Of a stretch of 64,000 bases of DNA, positions 36,093 through 45,547 are shown piece after piece. Under the pieces are notes generated by a model. That model made no database searches. It had not been told where the DNA came from and saw only the letters and a list, made by a program, of their open reading frames with translations. The stretch covers positions 372,001 to 436,000 of the forward strand of contig NZ_OBMI01000001.1 in the NCBI RefSeq assembly GCF_900199185.1. The letters run 5' to 3'. Position 1 is the first letter of the stretch. The number at the start of each line of letters is the position of its first letter. A program made the position numbers and the translations under genes. The stretch comes from Sphingomonas guangdongensis (GTDB taxonomy: Bacteria > Pseudomonadota > Alphaproteobacteria > Sphingomonadales > Sphingomonadaceae).

Positions 36093-37568
36093 TCAGGGGG
36101 CAAGCGTTGAACCACCCATGCCTCGCTCACGTCCCCAAACGACAGCAGCGCTGCGGCGATTGACGCCGATCTTCGCGTAGAGGCGCGCCACATGGTTGCG
36201 AACGGTGTTTGGTGACAGGTTCAGTCGCTCGGCAATCTCGCCGTCGCTTGCGTCACGACAGATCAGGTCGAGGACCTCGCGCTCGCGCGGGCTAAGCTCC
36301 GTGACCGGTGCCGATGCGCCGGGGCGACGAATGTTCGCGAGCTTGTCCAGGATCGAACGACTAAGCCAGCTCGCGTCCTTGAGCGCAGCATCCACCGCCG
36401 CGACCAGCTCGTTCTCGGCCTGACGCCGATCGCTGATGTCATGGAACAGCCAAAGCACGCAGGCATCCCCGTCAAGGCTGATGGTGTCGGCTGACAGCAG
36501 ACAATCTACCGTTCTGCCGTCCTTGGTCGCGATCTGTCCGTCGAGGTCGTGAAAGCCTCCGTCACCGGTGAGCGCGCGAGCGAGTGCCTCCGGATGATCG
36601 TCCGATGCCCAGACCGGCAGCTTGTCCGCCGACTGACCATTGACCTCCTCCCTCGCGTATTCGGTAAGCGCAAGAAAGGCGTCGTTGGCGCTGACGATCC
36701 GATGGTCGCTGTCACGCGTGACCACCATCGCGACCGGCGCTAGGTCGAACAGAGAACGGAGATGTCGTTCGCTCGCCGCTAGTGCGGACTGCGCCTCACG
36801 CCGTGCTTCGAGATCGGCGAAGGTGAGGAGCAGCGCGTCCTCATCGGTGACGTCGACCGGCTGCCCGGCGAACAGCACCAGACGCCGCTTGCCGTCCGCC
36901 GTCGCGAGCTCCGCCTCCGTCTGCCGCACCACCTTGCCCGCCTCAATGCAGCGGCGCGCCGACGGATCTACGATGTTGGTGAGCAGTTCCCTGTCGAACA
37001 GCGTCCGCCCGGTGACCGCATCAGGCGCGAAGCCGGTTAGTTCGACGAAGCCGGGGTTCACTCGCGCGATCCGCTGATCCGAGAGCCGCACAACAATCGC
37101 AGGAGCTGGATTGGCGTTGAACATCGCCTCGAACCGGCGTTCCGCATCAAAGCGGTTCGACACGTCGCATAGTACCAGCGCGAGGCAGTCGGGCTCGCCA
37201 CCGTCCTCGTCCATCACGACGTCGCGCACCTGATGAACCCACCGGACCTCGTCGTCTCCGGCTGGCGCGACCTGGACAACGAGGTCGGGGAAGCTCTCGC
37301 CCGCGAGCAGCTTGAACAACGGGTAGTCGCGGTGCTTGAGTGGTCGCCCTTCCGCCGAGCGAAGCGAGAAACGTTCGGCGTACTCCTCTGCGGTAGTGCC
37401 AAGTTCAGCCGCGGAAGACACCCCGTGCATCTTCAAAGCGGCTTCGTTGGCGCTCAGGATCGTGCCGGTTGGATCGATCAGGATCACGCCGTCGAGCAGT
37501 TGCGCGATCAACTGTTCGAGGTGGCGGAGCGTCGGCTCGCGCAGCCTGGTCCGGGGAGCCGTCGTCAT
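36093..37568 (-). CDS. PAS-PAS-PAS LuxR-type transcriptional regulator
   Basis: The 491-aa protein has three PAS domains: LDGVILIDPTGTILSANEAA (about 25-140), NPAPAIVVRLSDQRIARVNP (about 155-270) and DLAPVAMVVTRDSDHRIVSA (about 285-400). A linker helix and a LuxR/GerE helix-turn-helix at 425-485 follow (TELSPREREVLDLICRDASD, GEIAERLNLSPNTVRNHVAR). Such regulators couple light, redox or ligand sensing directly to transcription. On the minus strand GGAAC-N16-CGCT lies just upstream, one base from the alphaproteobacterial general-stress promoter form. Targets may be the adjacent stress genes (inferred). Confidence 0.9.
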   Translation of the reverse strand: MTTAPRTRLREPTLRHLEQLIAQLLDGVILIDPTGTILSANEAALKMHGVSSAAELGTTAEEYAERFSLRSAEGRPLKHRDYPLFKLLAGESFPDLVVQVAPAGDDEVRWVHQVRDVVMDEDGGEPDCLALVLCDVSNRFDAERRFEAMFNANPAPAIVVRLSDQRIARVNPGFVELTGFAPDAVTGRTLFDRELLTNIVDPSARRCIEAGKVVRQTEAELATADGKRRLVLFAGQPVDVTDEDALLLTFADLEARREAQSALAASERHLRSLFDLAPVAMVVTRDSDHRIVSANDAFLALTEYAREEVNGQSADKLPVWASDDHPEALARALTGDGGFHDLDGQIATKDGRTVDCLLSADTISLDGDACVLWLFHDISDRRQAENELVAAVDAALKDASWLSRSILDKLANIRRPGASAPVTELSPREREVLDLICRDASDGEIAERLNLSPNTVRNHVARLYAKIGVNRRSAAVVWGRERGMGGSTLAP

Positions 37569-37727
37569 CCTGCATTAGCGCCGCAGCAGCTTCTGTGTTC
37601 CACACCGTACTACCAACCGCACTAGTGCACCCGCATCAGTCCCTAGAACGGCCATTCGGCTTTGATCTGAACGATCCGGCGCACCGCAGTGTTGAAGCGG
37701 CATCCAATCACAAGCGAAGGAATGACC

Positions 37728-37997
37728 ATGGGCCTCATCGTGCTTCTTGTCGTCGGCGGACTGATCGGCTGGGTGGCCAGCCTGATCATGCGTACCGACG
37801 GACAGCAGGGCATTATCCTGAACGTCGTCGTAGGCATCATAGGCGCTTTGCTCGCCGGGTTCCTCCTGACGCCGCTGATCGGCGGTGCCCCGATCACGAG
37901 CGGTGAGATCAGCATCCAGTCGGTGCTCATCTCGCTGCTGGGCGCGGTCGTGCTGCTTGCGATCATCAACCTTTTCCGCCGCGGCGCAGTGCGCTGA
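37728..37997 (+). CDS. GlsB/YeaQ/YmgE-family stress membrane protein
   Basis: The 89-aa protein has three hydrophobic segments and the family core: IVLLVVGGLIGWVASLIM, GIILNVVVGIIGALLAGFLL, then VLISLLGAVVLLAIINLF. These small inner-membrane proteins (also called transglycosylase-associated) are induced by general stress. ATG 37728 is preferred over 37722 because AAGGA stands 6 bases upstream. It is followed by a YflT-like stress gene 17 bp later, and they are probably cotranscribed. Confidence 0.9.
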   Translation: MGLIVLLVVGGLIGWVASLIMRTDGQQGIILNVVVGIIGALLAGFLLTPLIGGAPITSGEISIQSVLISLLGAVVLLAIINLFRRGAVR

Positions 37998-38014
37998 TCA
38001 CAGGAGAGTAAACC

Positions 38015-38545
38015 ATGAACACACAACCAGCTTCGGCCATCTTCGACACCCAGGCGGAGGCACAGCGCGCCGTCGCCGATCTTCGAGATGCAGGCGTTTC
38101 CGATCACGCCTTGTCCGTGGTGACGCGGCGCGAAGGCGTGACCACCACCGCGGACGCCGATGGCGAGGTCACCGATGAGGACCATGGCAGCATCGCCCGA
38201 GGCATCCTTGGTGGCGGTGCGTTAGGAGCCGGACTCGGCGTAGCGGCACTGGCCATCCCGGGAGTCGGCCCGTTGGTCGCTGCAGGCGCGATCGCCGCTT
38301 CTGCGGTTCCAGGTGCAATGGCGATCGGAGCGGCAGCGGGTGCCGCAGCCGGAAGCGTCAACGAGGCACTTCTGAAGCACGGCATCGATCGGGAGGACGC
38401 TGACTACTACGGCGATCACCTCGGCCGAGGCGGCGTGCTGGTGTCAGTCGACACAAGTGGCAGCGTGTCGCCCGAAGACGTCTCAGACATCCTCTACCGC
38501 AATGGCGGGCACAACACCCGTCGCTCTCGCCTGTCGGCAATCTAA
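38015..38545 (+). CDS. YflT/general-stress-protein-17M-like protein
   Basis: The 176-aa protein has an N-terminal alpha/beta domain (ASAIFDTQAEAQRAVADLRD, DHALSVVTRREG). A glycine/alanine-rich hydrophobic middle follows (ILGGGALGAGLGVAALAIPG). The end has NEALLKHGIDREDADYYGDH and GGVLVSVDTSG. This is the heat-induced stress protein layout. AGGAG precedes ATG 38015. It shares a transcript with the GlsB-like gene and ends in a hairpin at 38561-38588. Confidence 0.82.
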   Translation: MNTQPASAIFDTQAEAQRAVADLRDAGVSDHALSVVTRREGVTTTADADGEVTDEDHGSIARGILGGGALGAGLGVAALAIPGVGPLVAAGAIAASAVPGAMAIGAAAGAAAGSVNEALLKHGIDREDADYYGDHLGRGGVLVSVDTSGSVSPEDVSDILYRNGGHNTRRSRLSAI

Positions 38546-38560
38546 GCAAAGCCCGACATC

Positions 38561-38588
38561 GCCGGAGGCGCCGCCTGGCACCTCCGGC
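38561..38588 (+). terminator. Hairpin after the stress gene pair
   Basis: GCCGGAGG (38561-38568) and CCTCCGGC (38581-38588) are perfect 8-bp arms 15 bp after the stop codon. The loop (CGCCGCCTGGCA) can itself pair partly. No T run follows. Confidence 0.6.
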
Positions 38589-38647
38589 AGCGATATAAAG
38601 GCGTGCCTGCGTCCGGTACGACCCACAATCAGACGTTTGCAACCAAC

Positions 38648-39220
38648 TTAGCTCTTCCCGTTTTCTTCCCTTTGTTCATGCAGTGAGCCGCGCCCCTTAT
38701 CGACCTGAACAAGCGTCTGTAACCATTCCAGCCTGCTGCGCTGTAAGCGGATGGCAAGGTCGAGGCCGGTGCGCTCGACGAGGTCGTCGTGATTGGAGTA
38801 GGACTCGAGCGTGGCGATGCTGGCCTGCAACGCTGCGCGCATCTGCGCAGCCACCGCTATCCTCTCGCCCACGTCGAGCGTCTGCCACAGTCCCGCACGC
38901 AAGCGCATCGGATCGATGCCGACGCTCACCGCGCGTTGCGGATCGCAAGCCCATGCATGCAGCATTGCCCGACCCTGGCCCGTGATGCTGAGCAGGCGTG
39001 ACGCTCGCTTGTCGCCGACGTCTTGGCCGGCGATCATGCCCGCCTCCTCCAGTCGCTTGATCGCGGCGTAGACCGCGCCGGCGCTTCCGCGCCACTCTAG
39101 CGATGGCGAGGATGCGAATGATCGACGCACCCTGAACGCTGTTTGCTCGCCGCGGTGCGCGAGCTCGCATAGGATCGCGCCCTCCAGCTCGCTCAGCAAC
39201 CCGCGTTCATCGGCTTGCAT
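38648..39220 (-). CDS. PadR-family transcriptional regulator
   Basis: The 190-aa protein has the PadR winged helix: LSELEGAILCELAHRGEQTA, WRGSAGAVYAAIKRLEEAG and RASRLLSITGQGRAMLHAW. A helical C-terminal dimerisation domain follows (IAVAAQMRAALQASIATLES). It is divergent from an S41 peptidase gene at 39268. The 47-bp spacer holds an exact inverted repeat AGTCC-N5-GGACT, so it probably represses the peptidase and itself. Confidence 0.9.
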   Translation of the reverse strand: MQADERGLLSELEGAILCELAHRGEQTAFRVRRSFASSPSLEWRGSAGAVYAAIKRLEEAGMIAGQDVGDKRASRLLSITGQGRAMLHAWACDPQRAVSVGIDPMRLRAGLWQTLDVGERIAVAAQMRAALQASIATLESYSNHDDLVERTGLDLAIRLQRSRLEWLQTLVQVDKGRGSLHEQREENGKS

Positions 39221-39237
39221 CAGAGGACAGACATGAT

Positions 39238-39252
39238 AGTCCTAAACGGACT
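39238..39252. promoter_or_regulatory. Probable PadR operator
   Basis: AGTCC (39238-39242), TAAAC and GGACT (39248-39252) form a perfect inverted repeat in the middle of the divergent PadR/S41 spacer. The assignment rests on symmetry and position. Confidence 0.55.
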
Positions 39253-39267
39253 GTTTGGAGGTGCGGC

Positions 39268-40578
39268 ATGAGATATGTTGGACAGGCTTTGTCGCTGGCG
39301 GGCAATCGGCTTTCTCCAGTTGCCGTGGCGTTGGTGATGATTGTAGCCGGAGCCACGCCATCGTGCGCCGCCGGTCAGCCGGTCACGCTAGGCAAAGCCG
39401 ATCGCGCGGCAGCGATCGACGCGATCGTGCGCGGGATCACCGCCAATTATGTGTTCGCCGATCTGCGCGCGTCCCTAGTCGCGCGGCTGCGCACGGCGGC
39501 GAAGCACCACCGCTACGATACGGCCGATCCCGCCGAGTTCGCCGAGCGCGTCACCGCCGATCTGGCGACCGTCAGCCGAGACGGCCATCTGTACCTCCGC
39601 AACGATCCCGCTCGCTATGCCGCCGCGCTCGCGCCGCCCACCAGCGACACCGGACTGGCCGCCTTTGCTCGCACGCAGGCCCTTCGCGAGCATCACGGGT
39701 TGACCGAGCAGGCGATCTTGCCCGGAAACATCCGTTATCTGAAGATCACCGGCTTCAAGTGGGTTCCTGACGGATCCACGGCACGCGCCTATGACCAGGC
39801 CGCAGCCTTCCTTGCAGATGGCGACGCCATCATCCTCGATCTGCGGGGCAATGGCGGCGGAGAAAGCGATGCCGCGGACACGTGCCTGGACACAATCGTG
39901 CGGCGCTTGGGCGGAACGCGGCCATTCTACATCCTCGTCGACGGCCTGGTCGGTTCGGCCGCGGAGGCCGTGGCCTACTCGGCCAAACTCGAGAAGCGGG
40001 CCATCATTGTCGGCACGCGAACCTTTGGGGCGGCAAACAACAACCGGCTGCTCCCGATTGCCCCGAGCTTCATCCTGAGTGTCTCGTACAACCGACCGAT
40101 CCATCCCCTCAGCGGCACCAACTGGGAAGGCGTGGGCGTTACTCCGGACCTCGTCAGCGAACCCCGGCTGGCGTCCGAGGTTGCCCAGCAAGCTGCCCTG
40201 AAGAGATTGGCGGCAGCGCCAGGCGTGCCGTTCGACCGACTCGCGCAGTACCGCTGGCGCAGTTCCCTGCTTGACGCGCGGATCGATCCGCCGGTCGTCA
40301 CCGATGCAGCGCTGCGCGGCTATGCCGGTCGCTATGGTCCGATCGAGATTCGCTACGCTGAAGGCCGACTTCGATTGTACCGAGAGGATCGTCCGCGCTG
40401 GCCCCAAGGTGCGATCCTCACGCCGCTCACCGGTGACGGCCGCTTCGCTCTGGAAGGCGTCGATGCTATTCGCGCGCGCCTATTCGGCAACACGCTGGAG
40501 ATCTATCGTCCGGACGGTGGCCAGCCTGATGTCTTCAAACGTCAGGTGACCATTATGCGGGCTGAGAGCTCGTTGTAA
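39268..40578 (+). CDS. S41-family peptidase (TSPc domain), exported
   Basis: The 436-aa protein has a signal-like N-terminus (LSPVAVALVMIVAGATPSCA). The C-terminal-processing-peptidase core shows IRYLKITGFKWVPDG, DAIILDLRGNGGGES, YILVDGLVGSAAEAVAYSA with the catalytic serine near residue 230, and GTRTFGAANN. The conserved TPDLVSEP segment follows. There is no obvious PDZ domain. GGAGGTGCGGC before ATG 39268 is a strong ribosome site. It is probably periplasmic, degrading or processing peptides, and PadR-controlled. Confidence 0.88.
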   Translation: MRYVGQALSLAGNRLSPVAVALVMIVAGATPSCAAGQPVTLGKADRAAAIDAIVRGITANYVFADLRASLVARLRTAAKHHRYDTADPAEFAERVTADLATVSRDGHLYLRNDPARYAAALAPPTSDTGLAAFARTQALREHHGLTEQAILPGNIRYLKITGFKWVPDGSTARAYDQAAAFLADGDAIILDLRGNGGGESDAADTCLDTIVRRLGGTRPFYILVDGLVGSAAEAVAYSAKLEKRAIIVGTRTFGAANNNRLLPIAPSFILSVSYNRPIHPLSGTNWEGVGVTPDLVSEPRLASEVAQQAALKRLAAAPGVPFDRLAQYRWRSSLLDARIDPPVVTDAALRGYAGRYGPIEIRYAEGRLRLYREDRPRWPQGAILTPLTGDGRFALEGVDAIRARLFGNTLEIYRPDGGQPDVFKRQVTIMRAESSL

Positions 40579-40726
40579 CTCGATGGTTCATTTCTCGTCA
40601 GTTCGGATCGACCCAGTTTCGGTCATCCGTTTGCGGATAGGCACTGCCGAGTTGCGGACATTCATTCACGCAGCGCTCACTCAGGACGTATCGACAAATC
40701 CCGATCAGAATTGACAGGTTAAACCA

Positions 40727-40742
40727 ATCGGCTAAAGCCGAT
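40727..40742. promoter_or_regulatory. ArsR operator
   Basis: ATCGGCT-AA-AGCCGAT is a perfect 7+2+7 inverted repeat ending 2 bp before the ArsR start codon. It fits the dimer site by which ArsR blocks its own operon until arsenite binds. TTGACA at 40711 may be the -35 box, but no matching -10 is clear. Confidence 0.65.
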
Positions 40743-40744
40743 AT

Positions 40745-41074
40745 ATGGATACGACTGACGCATTAGCGGCACTCGCCGCGCTGTCCCATCCGACCCGCCT
40801 CGATGCATTTCGGCTGCTGGTGCGGCATTCACCGGGCGGGCTTCCGACCGGCGCGCTCGTCGAAGCAAGCGGCCTGACGCAAAGCACGTTTTCGACCCAT
40901 CTCGCGGTGATGGCGAAGGCCGGCCTCGTGTCCGCCGAAAAGCGCGGCCGGCAGCAGGTCCAGCACGCCCGGCTCGATACCCTGCGACAGCTGATGACCT
41001 TCCTCGCCAAGGATTGCTGCGAGGGCCGGGCCGAGCTGTGCGAGCCGCTGATCGCCGATCTGACCTGCTGCTGA
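40745..41074 (+). CDS. arsR: ArsR-family arsenic-responsive repressor
   Basis: The 109-aa protein is a winged-helix ArsR: LAALAALSHPTRLDAFRLLV, GALVEASGLTQSTFSTHLAV and KRGRQQVQHARLDTL. Cysteine pairs sit in AKDCCEGRAELCEP and at the end (DLTCC). As(III) binding to such cysteines would release it from the operator at 40727-40742. The position of the cysteines, outside the DNA helix, matches the C-terminal-cysteine ArsR type. It heads arsR-arsC-acr3-arsH. Confidence 0.92.
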   Translation: MDTTDALAALAALSHPTRLDAFRLLVRHSPGGLPTGALVEASGLTQSTFSTHLAVMAKAGLVSAEKRGRQQVQHARLDTLRQLMTFLAKDCCEGRAELCEPLIADLTCC

Positions 41075-41084
41075 GGAAGCCAAA

Positions 41085-41513
41085 ATGCCAATTGACATCG
41101 TCATTTATCACAACCCCGAGTGCGGCACGTCGCGCAACACGTTGGCGATGATCCGCAATGCCGGGATTGAGCCGCACGTCGTAGAGTATCTCAAGACGTC
41201 CCCTTCGCGCGCGATGCTGGTCCAGTTGATCGAACGGGCGAGACTGACGCCGCGCGCGCTGCTGCGCGAGAAGGGCACGCCCTATGCCGAGCTCGGCCTC
41301 GCCGACGAGCATCTGTCCGACGAAGCGTTGCTCGACGCGATGATGGCGCATCCAGTGCTCATCAACCGGCCACTGGTCGTGTCGCCGCTCGGGGTTCGCC
41401 TGTGCCGGCCGTCCGAGGTTGTGCTCGACATCCTCCCCGAGCCGCAGCGGGCGGCGTTCGTAAAGGAAGACGGCGAGCAGGTCATCGATGCCGCCGGACA
41501 GCGGGTGCGCTGA
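41085..41513 (+). CDS. arsC: Arsenate reductase, glutaredoxin-dependent ArsC
   Basis: The 142-aa protein has the ArsC thioredoxin-like fold with the catalytic cysteine in IYHNPECGTSRNTLAMI (near residue 12). It continues VEYLKTSPSRAMLVQLI, RALLREKGTPYAELGL and MMAHPVLINRPLVVSPLGVR, the last holding the substrate-binding arginine. It reduces arsenate to arsenite with glutathione and glutaredoxin. AGGAAGCCAAA precedes ATG 41085. Its stop overlaps the next start (TGATG). Confidence 0.95.
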   Translation: MPIDIVIYHNPECGTSRNTLAMIRNAGIEPHVVEYLKTSPSRAMLVQLIERARLTPRALLREKGTPYAELGLADEHLSDEALLDAMMAHPVLINRPLVVSPLGVRLCRPSEVVLDILPEPQRAAFVKEDGEQVIDAAGQRVR

Positions 41514-42577
41514 TGGACACGCTGGCAAGCGAGGCGAAGCGGCCGGGCATCGGCACGTTCGAGCGGTATCTGTCGGTCTGGGTAGCGCTCTGCATCGTCG
41601 CGGGCATCGGGCTGGGCCACCTTCTGCCCGGAGCGTTCGCGACGATCGCAGCGGCCGAGGTGGCGCGGGTCAACCTCGTTGTTGCCGGCCTCATCTGGTT
41701 GATGATCGTGCCGATGCTGCTCAAGATCGACTTCGGCTCGCTCGGGTCGGTGCGCCGGCACTGGAAGGGCGTCGGCGTCACGCTGTTCGTCAACTGGGCG
41801 GTGAAGCCCTTCTCGATGGCGGCGCTCGGCACCTTCTTCCTCGGCTGGCTGTTCGCGCCGCTGCTGCCCGCGGGCGAGATCTCGTCCTATATCGCCGGAC
41901 TGATCCTGCTCGCGGCGGCACCGTGCACGGCGATGGTCTTCGTCTGGTCGAACCTGTGCGACGGCGAGCCGACCTATACGCTAAGCCAGGTCGCGCTGAA
42001 CGACGTGCTGATGGTGTTCCTGTTCGCACCGCTGGTCGGGCTGCTGCTCGGCGTCGCATCGGTGACCGTGCCGTGGGACACGCTGCTGCTGTCGGTCGCG
42101 CTCTACATTGTCGTGCCTGTCATCGCCGCGCAGGTCGTGCGCCGGGCAGTGCTTGTATCGGGCGGTCAGGCAGCACTCGATAGGCTGCTGGCGGCGCTCG
42201 GGCCAGCGTCGCTGGTCGCGCTGCTCGCGACGCTGGTTCTGCTGTTCGGCTTTCAGGGCGAGCAGATCCTCGCACAGCCCGCCGTCATCGCGCTGATCGC
42301 GGTGCCGATCCTCATTCAGGTCTATCTGAACGCCGGCATCGCCTATTGGCTGTCGAAGCGGCTCGGTGTCGCCTGGTGTGTCGCTGCACCCGCCGCGTTG
42401 ATCGGCGCGTCGAACTTCTTCGAGCTGGCGGTCGCTGCCGCCATCAGCCTGTTCGGCTTGAAGAGCGGCGCCGCGCTCGCCACCGTCGTCGGCGTGCTGG
42501 TCGAGGTGCCGGTGATGCTCAGCGTCGTTGCGATCGTGAAGCGGACGCGCGGATGGTACGAGGGAGCAAGCGCATGA
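41513..42577 (+). CDS. acr3: ACR3-family arsenite efflux permease
   Basis: The 354-aa protein has ten predicted membrane helices. It carries the ACR3 hallmarks [20 protein letters not shown], holding the essential cysteine near residue 145, [17 protein letters not shown], and the late helix [20 protein letters not shown]. It exports arsenite made by ArsC. ATG 41513 overlaps the arsC stop, and its own stop overlaps the arsH start (ATGA), so all genes are coupled. The family name arsB is also used, but this is not the ArsB antiporter type. Confidence 0.94.
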   Translation: MDTLASEAKRPGIGTFERYLSVWVALCIVAGIGLGHLLPGAFATIAAAEVARVNLVVAGLIWLMIVPMLLKIDFGSLGSVRRHWKGVGVTLFVNWAVKPFSMAALGTFFLGWLFAPLLPAGEISSYIAGLILLAAAPCTAMVFVWSNLCDGEPTYTLSQVALNDVLMVFLFAPLVGLLLGVASVTVPWDTLLLSVALYIVVPVIAAQVVRRAVLVSGGQAALDRLLAALGPASLVALLATLVLLFGFQGEQILAQPAVIALIAVPILIQVYLNAGIAYWLSKRLGVAWCVAAPAALIGASNFFELAVAAAISLFGLKSGAALATVVGVLVEVPVMLSVVAIVKRTRGWYEGASA

Positions 42578-43329
42578 GCCGCCTGCGCACGCTGACCAAC
42601 GCCGACCATCTGCCCGCGCTCGATCCTGCCTTCGTCATCCGGCGCCCCGCCGCGGGGCTTGGCGAGGATCAACCGCCGCCGCGCATCGTCCTCCTCTATG
42701 GCTCGCTGCGCGAGCGGTCCTTCTCCCGCCTCGCGGTCGAGGAGGCTGCCCGGCTGCTGCAACTGTTCGGCGCTGAGACGCGCATCTTCGACCCGCGCGA
42801 TCTGCCGCTACCCGATCAGGTGCCCGGCGACGACCACCCCGCGGTCCACGAGCTTCGGGAGCACGCGCTCTGGTCCGAGGGCATGGTCTGGTGCAGCCCC
42901 GAGCGGCACGGCCAGATCACCGGCATCATGAAGGCGCAGATCGACCACCTGCCGCTCGAGATGAAGGGCATGCGTCCGACCCAGGGCCGCACGCTCGCTG
43001 TCATGCAGGTCTCGGGCGGGTCGCAGTCGTTCAACGCCGTCAACACGCTTCGCCTTCTGGGCCGCTGGATGCGAATGTTCACCATCCCAAACCAGTCGTC
43101 AGTCGCAATGGCTTACAAGGAATTCGACGAAGCCGGGCGCATGAAGCCGTCCGCCTATTACGACCGGATCGTCGATGTGATGGAGGAGCTGGTGCGCTTC
43201 ACGGTCCTGCTTCGCCCGCACGCGACGAAGCTTGTCGACCGTTATTCCGAACGGAAGTCAGCCGGCATCACCACCGCACAGGACCACGCCGCCATCGCGA
43301 TCAGGTCACAGCCGGCTGCGACGTCGTGA
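42574..43329 (+). CDS. arsH: ArsH, NADPH-dependent FMN reductase
   Basis: The 251-aa protein is complete: an N-terminal extension ([18 protein letters not shown]), then the FMN loop [59 protein letters not shown] and the C-terminal [20 protein letters not shown] follow. ArsH oxidises trivalent organoarsenicals and reduces FMN-linked substrates. It closes the ars operon. A 5'-truncated, about 90% identical copy lies at 33409-34049 in direct orientation 9.3 kb upstream. Confidence 0.95.
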   Translation: MSRLRTLTNADHLPALDPAFVIRRPAAGLGEDQPPPRIVLLYGSLRERSFSRLAVEEAARLLQLFGAETRIFDPRDLPLPDQVPGDDHPAVHELREHALWSEGMVWCSPERHGQITGIMKAQIDHLPLEMKGMRPTQGRTLAVMQVSGGSQSFNAVNTLRLLGRWMRMFTIPNQSSVAMAYKEFDEAGRMKPSAYYDRIVDVMEELVRFTVLLRPHATKLVDRYSERKSAGITTAQDHAAIAIRSQPAATS

Positions 43330-43587
43330 CATTCGTCGCCAGGCTGACCCAAAAGCAGTCACGCATAGCCTGCTCTTGCCTTACCAATTTCTGCCGCTCG
43401 TTCATAATCCGGTAGCGGGATCGCTGAGCCACGCTGCTGCGCACTGCTACACCGACAGTCCTGAAACGATGGCAAAGACCGAAAGCCGGATGGCGCAGAT
43501 CGATCGTTGTCGATCCATGATCGAATGATACATGGAGCCCTTGTCCCATCAGCAATAACGGGTTGGGATGGGCGCGAAGGTATGCCG

Positions 43588-45174
43588 ATGGTCCAGCTGA
43601 ACAGGCGTGAGATGTTTATCGGAGCGGGCGTCAGCGCGCTAGTTCCTGCTTCAGCCGGCGGCAGCGTACGTGATATAAGGGAGGCCTGGCTCGACACTCT
43701 CGTGCGCGACTTCATGGAGCGCTTCGAGACGCCTGGTATTGCCGTGACGATCGTTCGCCCCGGCCGGCCGGCCCTATTTCGTGGCTACGGCCTACGAACG
43801 ATCGGACGGGCAGAACCTGTCGACGAAAAGACCATTTTTGCGATCGCATCGAACAGCAAGGCGATGACTGCCGCCGCGCTCGCCATCCTAGTCGACGATA
43901 GCAAGATTGCTTGGGACCAACCGGTCACCCGCTACCTTCCCGACTTCGCGATGAGCGACCCTCGCGTGACGGAGATGATGACCGTCCGTGACCTTCTGAT
44001 CCACAGTAGCGGCTTACCATTGGGTGCAGGTGACCTGATGTGGTCGCCGCCGACGACGAAGACGGTCGCCGATCTCGTCCACGGAATTCGCTACCTGCCG
44101 CTCAAGACCGGATTTAGGGAGAAGTTCGCCTACGACAACATTCTCTATGTCGTTGCAGGTGAGGTCATCGCCCAAGTGTCGGGCTTGAGCTGGCGTGACT
44201 TTGTAAGCACGCATGTTCTGCAGCCATTGGGCATGATCGACAGCGTGCCGACGCGCTCGCTGATACGGACGAACAACGTGGTCAGCCAGCATTCGCGTCG
44301 CGGTGGACCGGTGATCGGCACAGGCCCGATGAGCGTTGTATCCATGGCCGATGATGGGAAAACAGACCCAGCCGGCGGTGTTTATTGCAGCGCCCGTGAC
44401 GCTGCGCGCTGGCTTTCGGTTCAACTCAGCAAGGGCCTTACGGCAAACGGAAGGCTCTGGAGCGAGGGTCAAGCCGACGCAATGTGGACCCCTCAGACCC
44501 TCATCAATGATGACCTATTCGGTTACGCCGGCACACCTGCCGCCTCGGCCCTGAACGCCTACGCGTTAGGCTGGTTCGTGCAGTCTTTTCGCGGCCATAA
44601 GATGATCTACCACGAGGGAGGCGATATCGGTCAGGTGACTCACCACGTGCTCTTGCCCGATCTGGGTTGCGGGATCGCCGTCTATACTAACGCAAACGGA
44701 CGCAATTCATTTGGTCTTCGCAACGCAATCCTCGATCATTTGATCGGGACGCCCCCGTACGATTGGCTCGAATTCGAGGTCGCCAAGTTCGACGAGCGGG
44801 AAGCGTCATTGCGTATAGCCGGCGCGTCCTCACCGCTAGCAAGGCCGGCAGGCAGCCCGAGTTTGCCGCTAGATACGTATGTCGGGCGATATCGCGATCC
44901 CTGGTACGGTGATGTCGAAATCACAAGGCAGCCAACAGGATTGCGGGTGCGATTTGTCCCGACTCCTACCCTTACGAGTGTGCTTGAAGCGTGGGGACCG
45001 GATGCATTCCGAACGCGCTTCGCCCCCGATATAGGGGAAGACGCGATAATCAGTTTCGCGAACGACGGTCGACGGGTGACGCACGTGACCATGCGCGCGC
45101 TGTCTCCAACAGCGGATTTTAGCTACGACTATCACGACCTTCATCTGGTCCCAGTCGACGGGACTAGCCAGTGA
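43588..45174 (+). CDS. Serine hydrolase, beta-lactamase/class C family, Tat-type signal
   Basis: The 528-aa protein begins with a twin-arginine signal (QLNRREMFIGAGVSALVPAS). The catalytic domain has SxxK in IASNSKAMTAAALAIL and the YxN motif in REKFAYDNILYVVAGEV. A late HEGGDIGQVTHHVLL segment corresponds to the HxG box. A lipocalin-like C-terminal extension follows (TYVGRYRDPWYGDVEITRQP). Such enzymes act as D-aminopeptidases, esterases or peptidoglycan hydrolases. AAGGTATGCCG before ATG 43588 decides the start over 43582. Substrate unknown. Confidence 0.88.
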   Translation: MVQLNRREMFIGAGVSALVPASAGGSVRDIREAWLDTLVRDFMERFETPGIAVTIVRPGRPALFRGYGLRTIGRAEPVDEKTIFAIASNSKAMTAAALAILVDDSKIAWDQPVTRYLPDFAMSDPRVTEMMTVRDLLIHSSGLPLGAGDLMWSPPTTKTVADLVHGIRYLPLKTGFREKFAYDNILYVVAGEVIAQVSGLSWRDFVSTHVLQPLGMIDSVPTRSLIRTNNVVSQHSRRGGPVIGTGPMSVVSMADDGKTDPAGGVYCSARDAARWLSVQLSKGLTANGRLWSEGQADAMWTPQTLINDDLFGYAGTPAASALNAYALGWFVQSFRGHKMIYHEGGDIGQVTHHVLLPDLGCGIAVYTNANGRNSFGLRNAILDHLIGTPPYDWLEFEVAKFDEREASLRIAGASSPLARPAGSPSLPLDTYVGRYRDPWYGDVEITRQPTGLRVRFVPTPTLTSVLEAWGPDAFRTRFAPDIGEDAIISFANDGRRVTHVTMRALSPTADFSYDYHDLHLVPVDGTSQ

Positions 45175-45547
45175 TTCAAACGACGATCCCGACTAGATCA
45201 CCCGATGCGCGATCTCCTCGTTCGTGGCGCGGCGCCGATCCCGGTCGTCGCTCTCACCGCTGCCTTCGCCGGTTGGAACACTCTGACGTGCTCCCCAAAT
45301 CTCCTCCAGTCATAACTGGAATTTTCCAGCTCAAAGCGGTCCAAGAAACAGGCAGCAGGTCAGGCCCTCGAGAGTGCGCAGCGGGCGTCCGCTTTCGGGA
45401 TCGGCGGATTGAACGTCGAGCGCCCGCTTGTGGGGGGCGTAGCGGACCTCTGGCCGATCCCATTGTGGACGTTCACAAGCGACGAAAGTTCTCGAACAAC
45501 TCAACATCCTCGGCAATCGTGACTGACGCAGTATGATGAAACATCGC
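45175..45547. other. Non-coding spacer
   Basis: About 370 bp between convergent genes. It holds two members of the dispersed motif, GGGCGTCCGCTTTCGGGATC near 45385 and ATTGTGGACGTTCACAAGCG near 45463. AGGCAGCAGGTCAGG at 45352 contains an 8-base match to the junction core CAGCAGGT but lacks the neighbouring conserved end, so it is not counted as a boundary. No gene is seen. Confidence 0.4.

Noticed and set aside
40711..40745. Canonical sigma-70 promoter for arsR (TTGACA)
   Set aside because: No acceptable -10 box lies 16-18 bases downstream; only the operator is supported.
45352..45366. Additional element junction at AGGCAGCAGGTCAGG
   Set aside because: It matches only the 8-base core and lacks both the right-end repeat before it and the TATGGCTACACCC left end after it.
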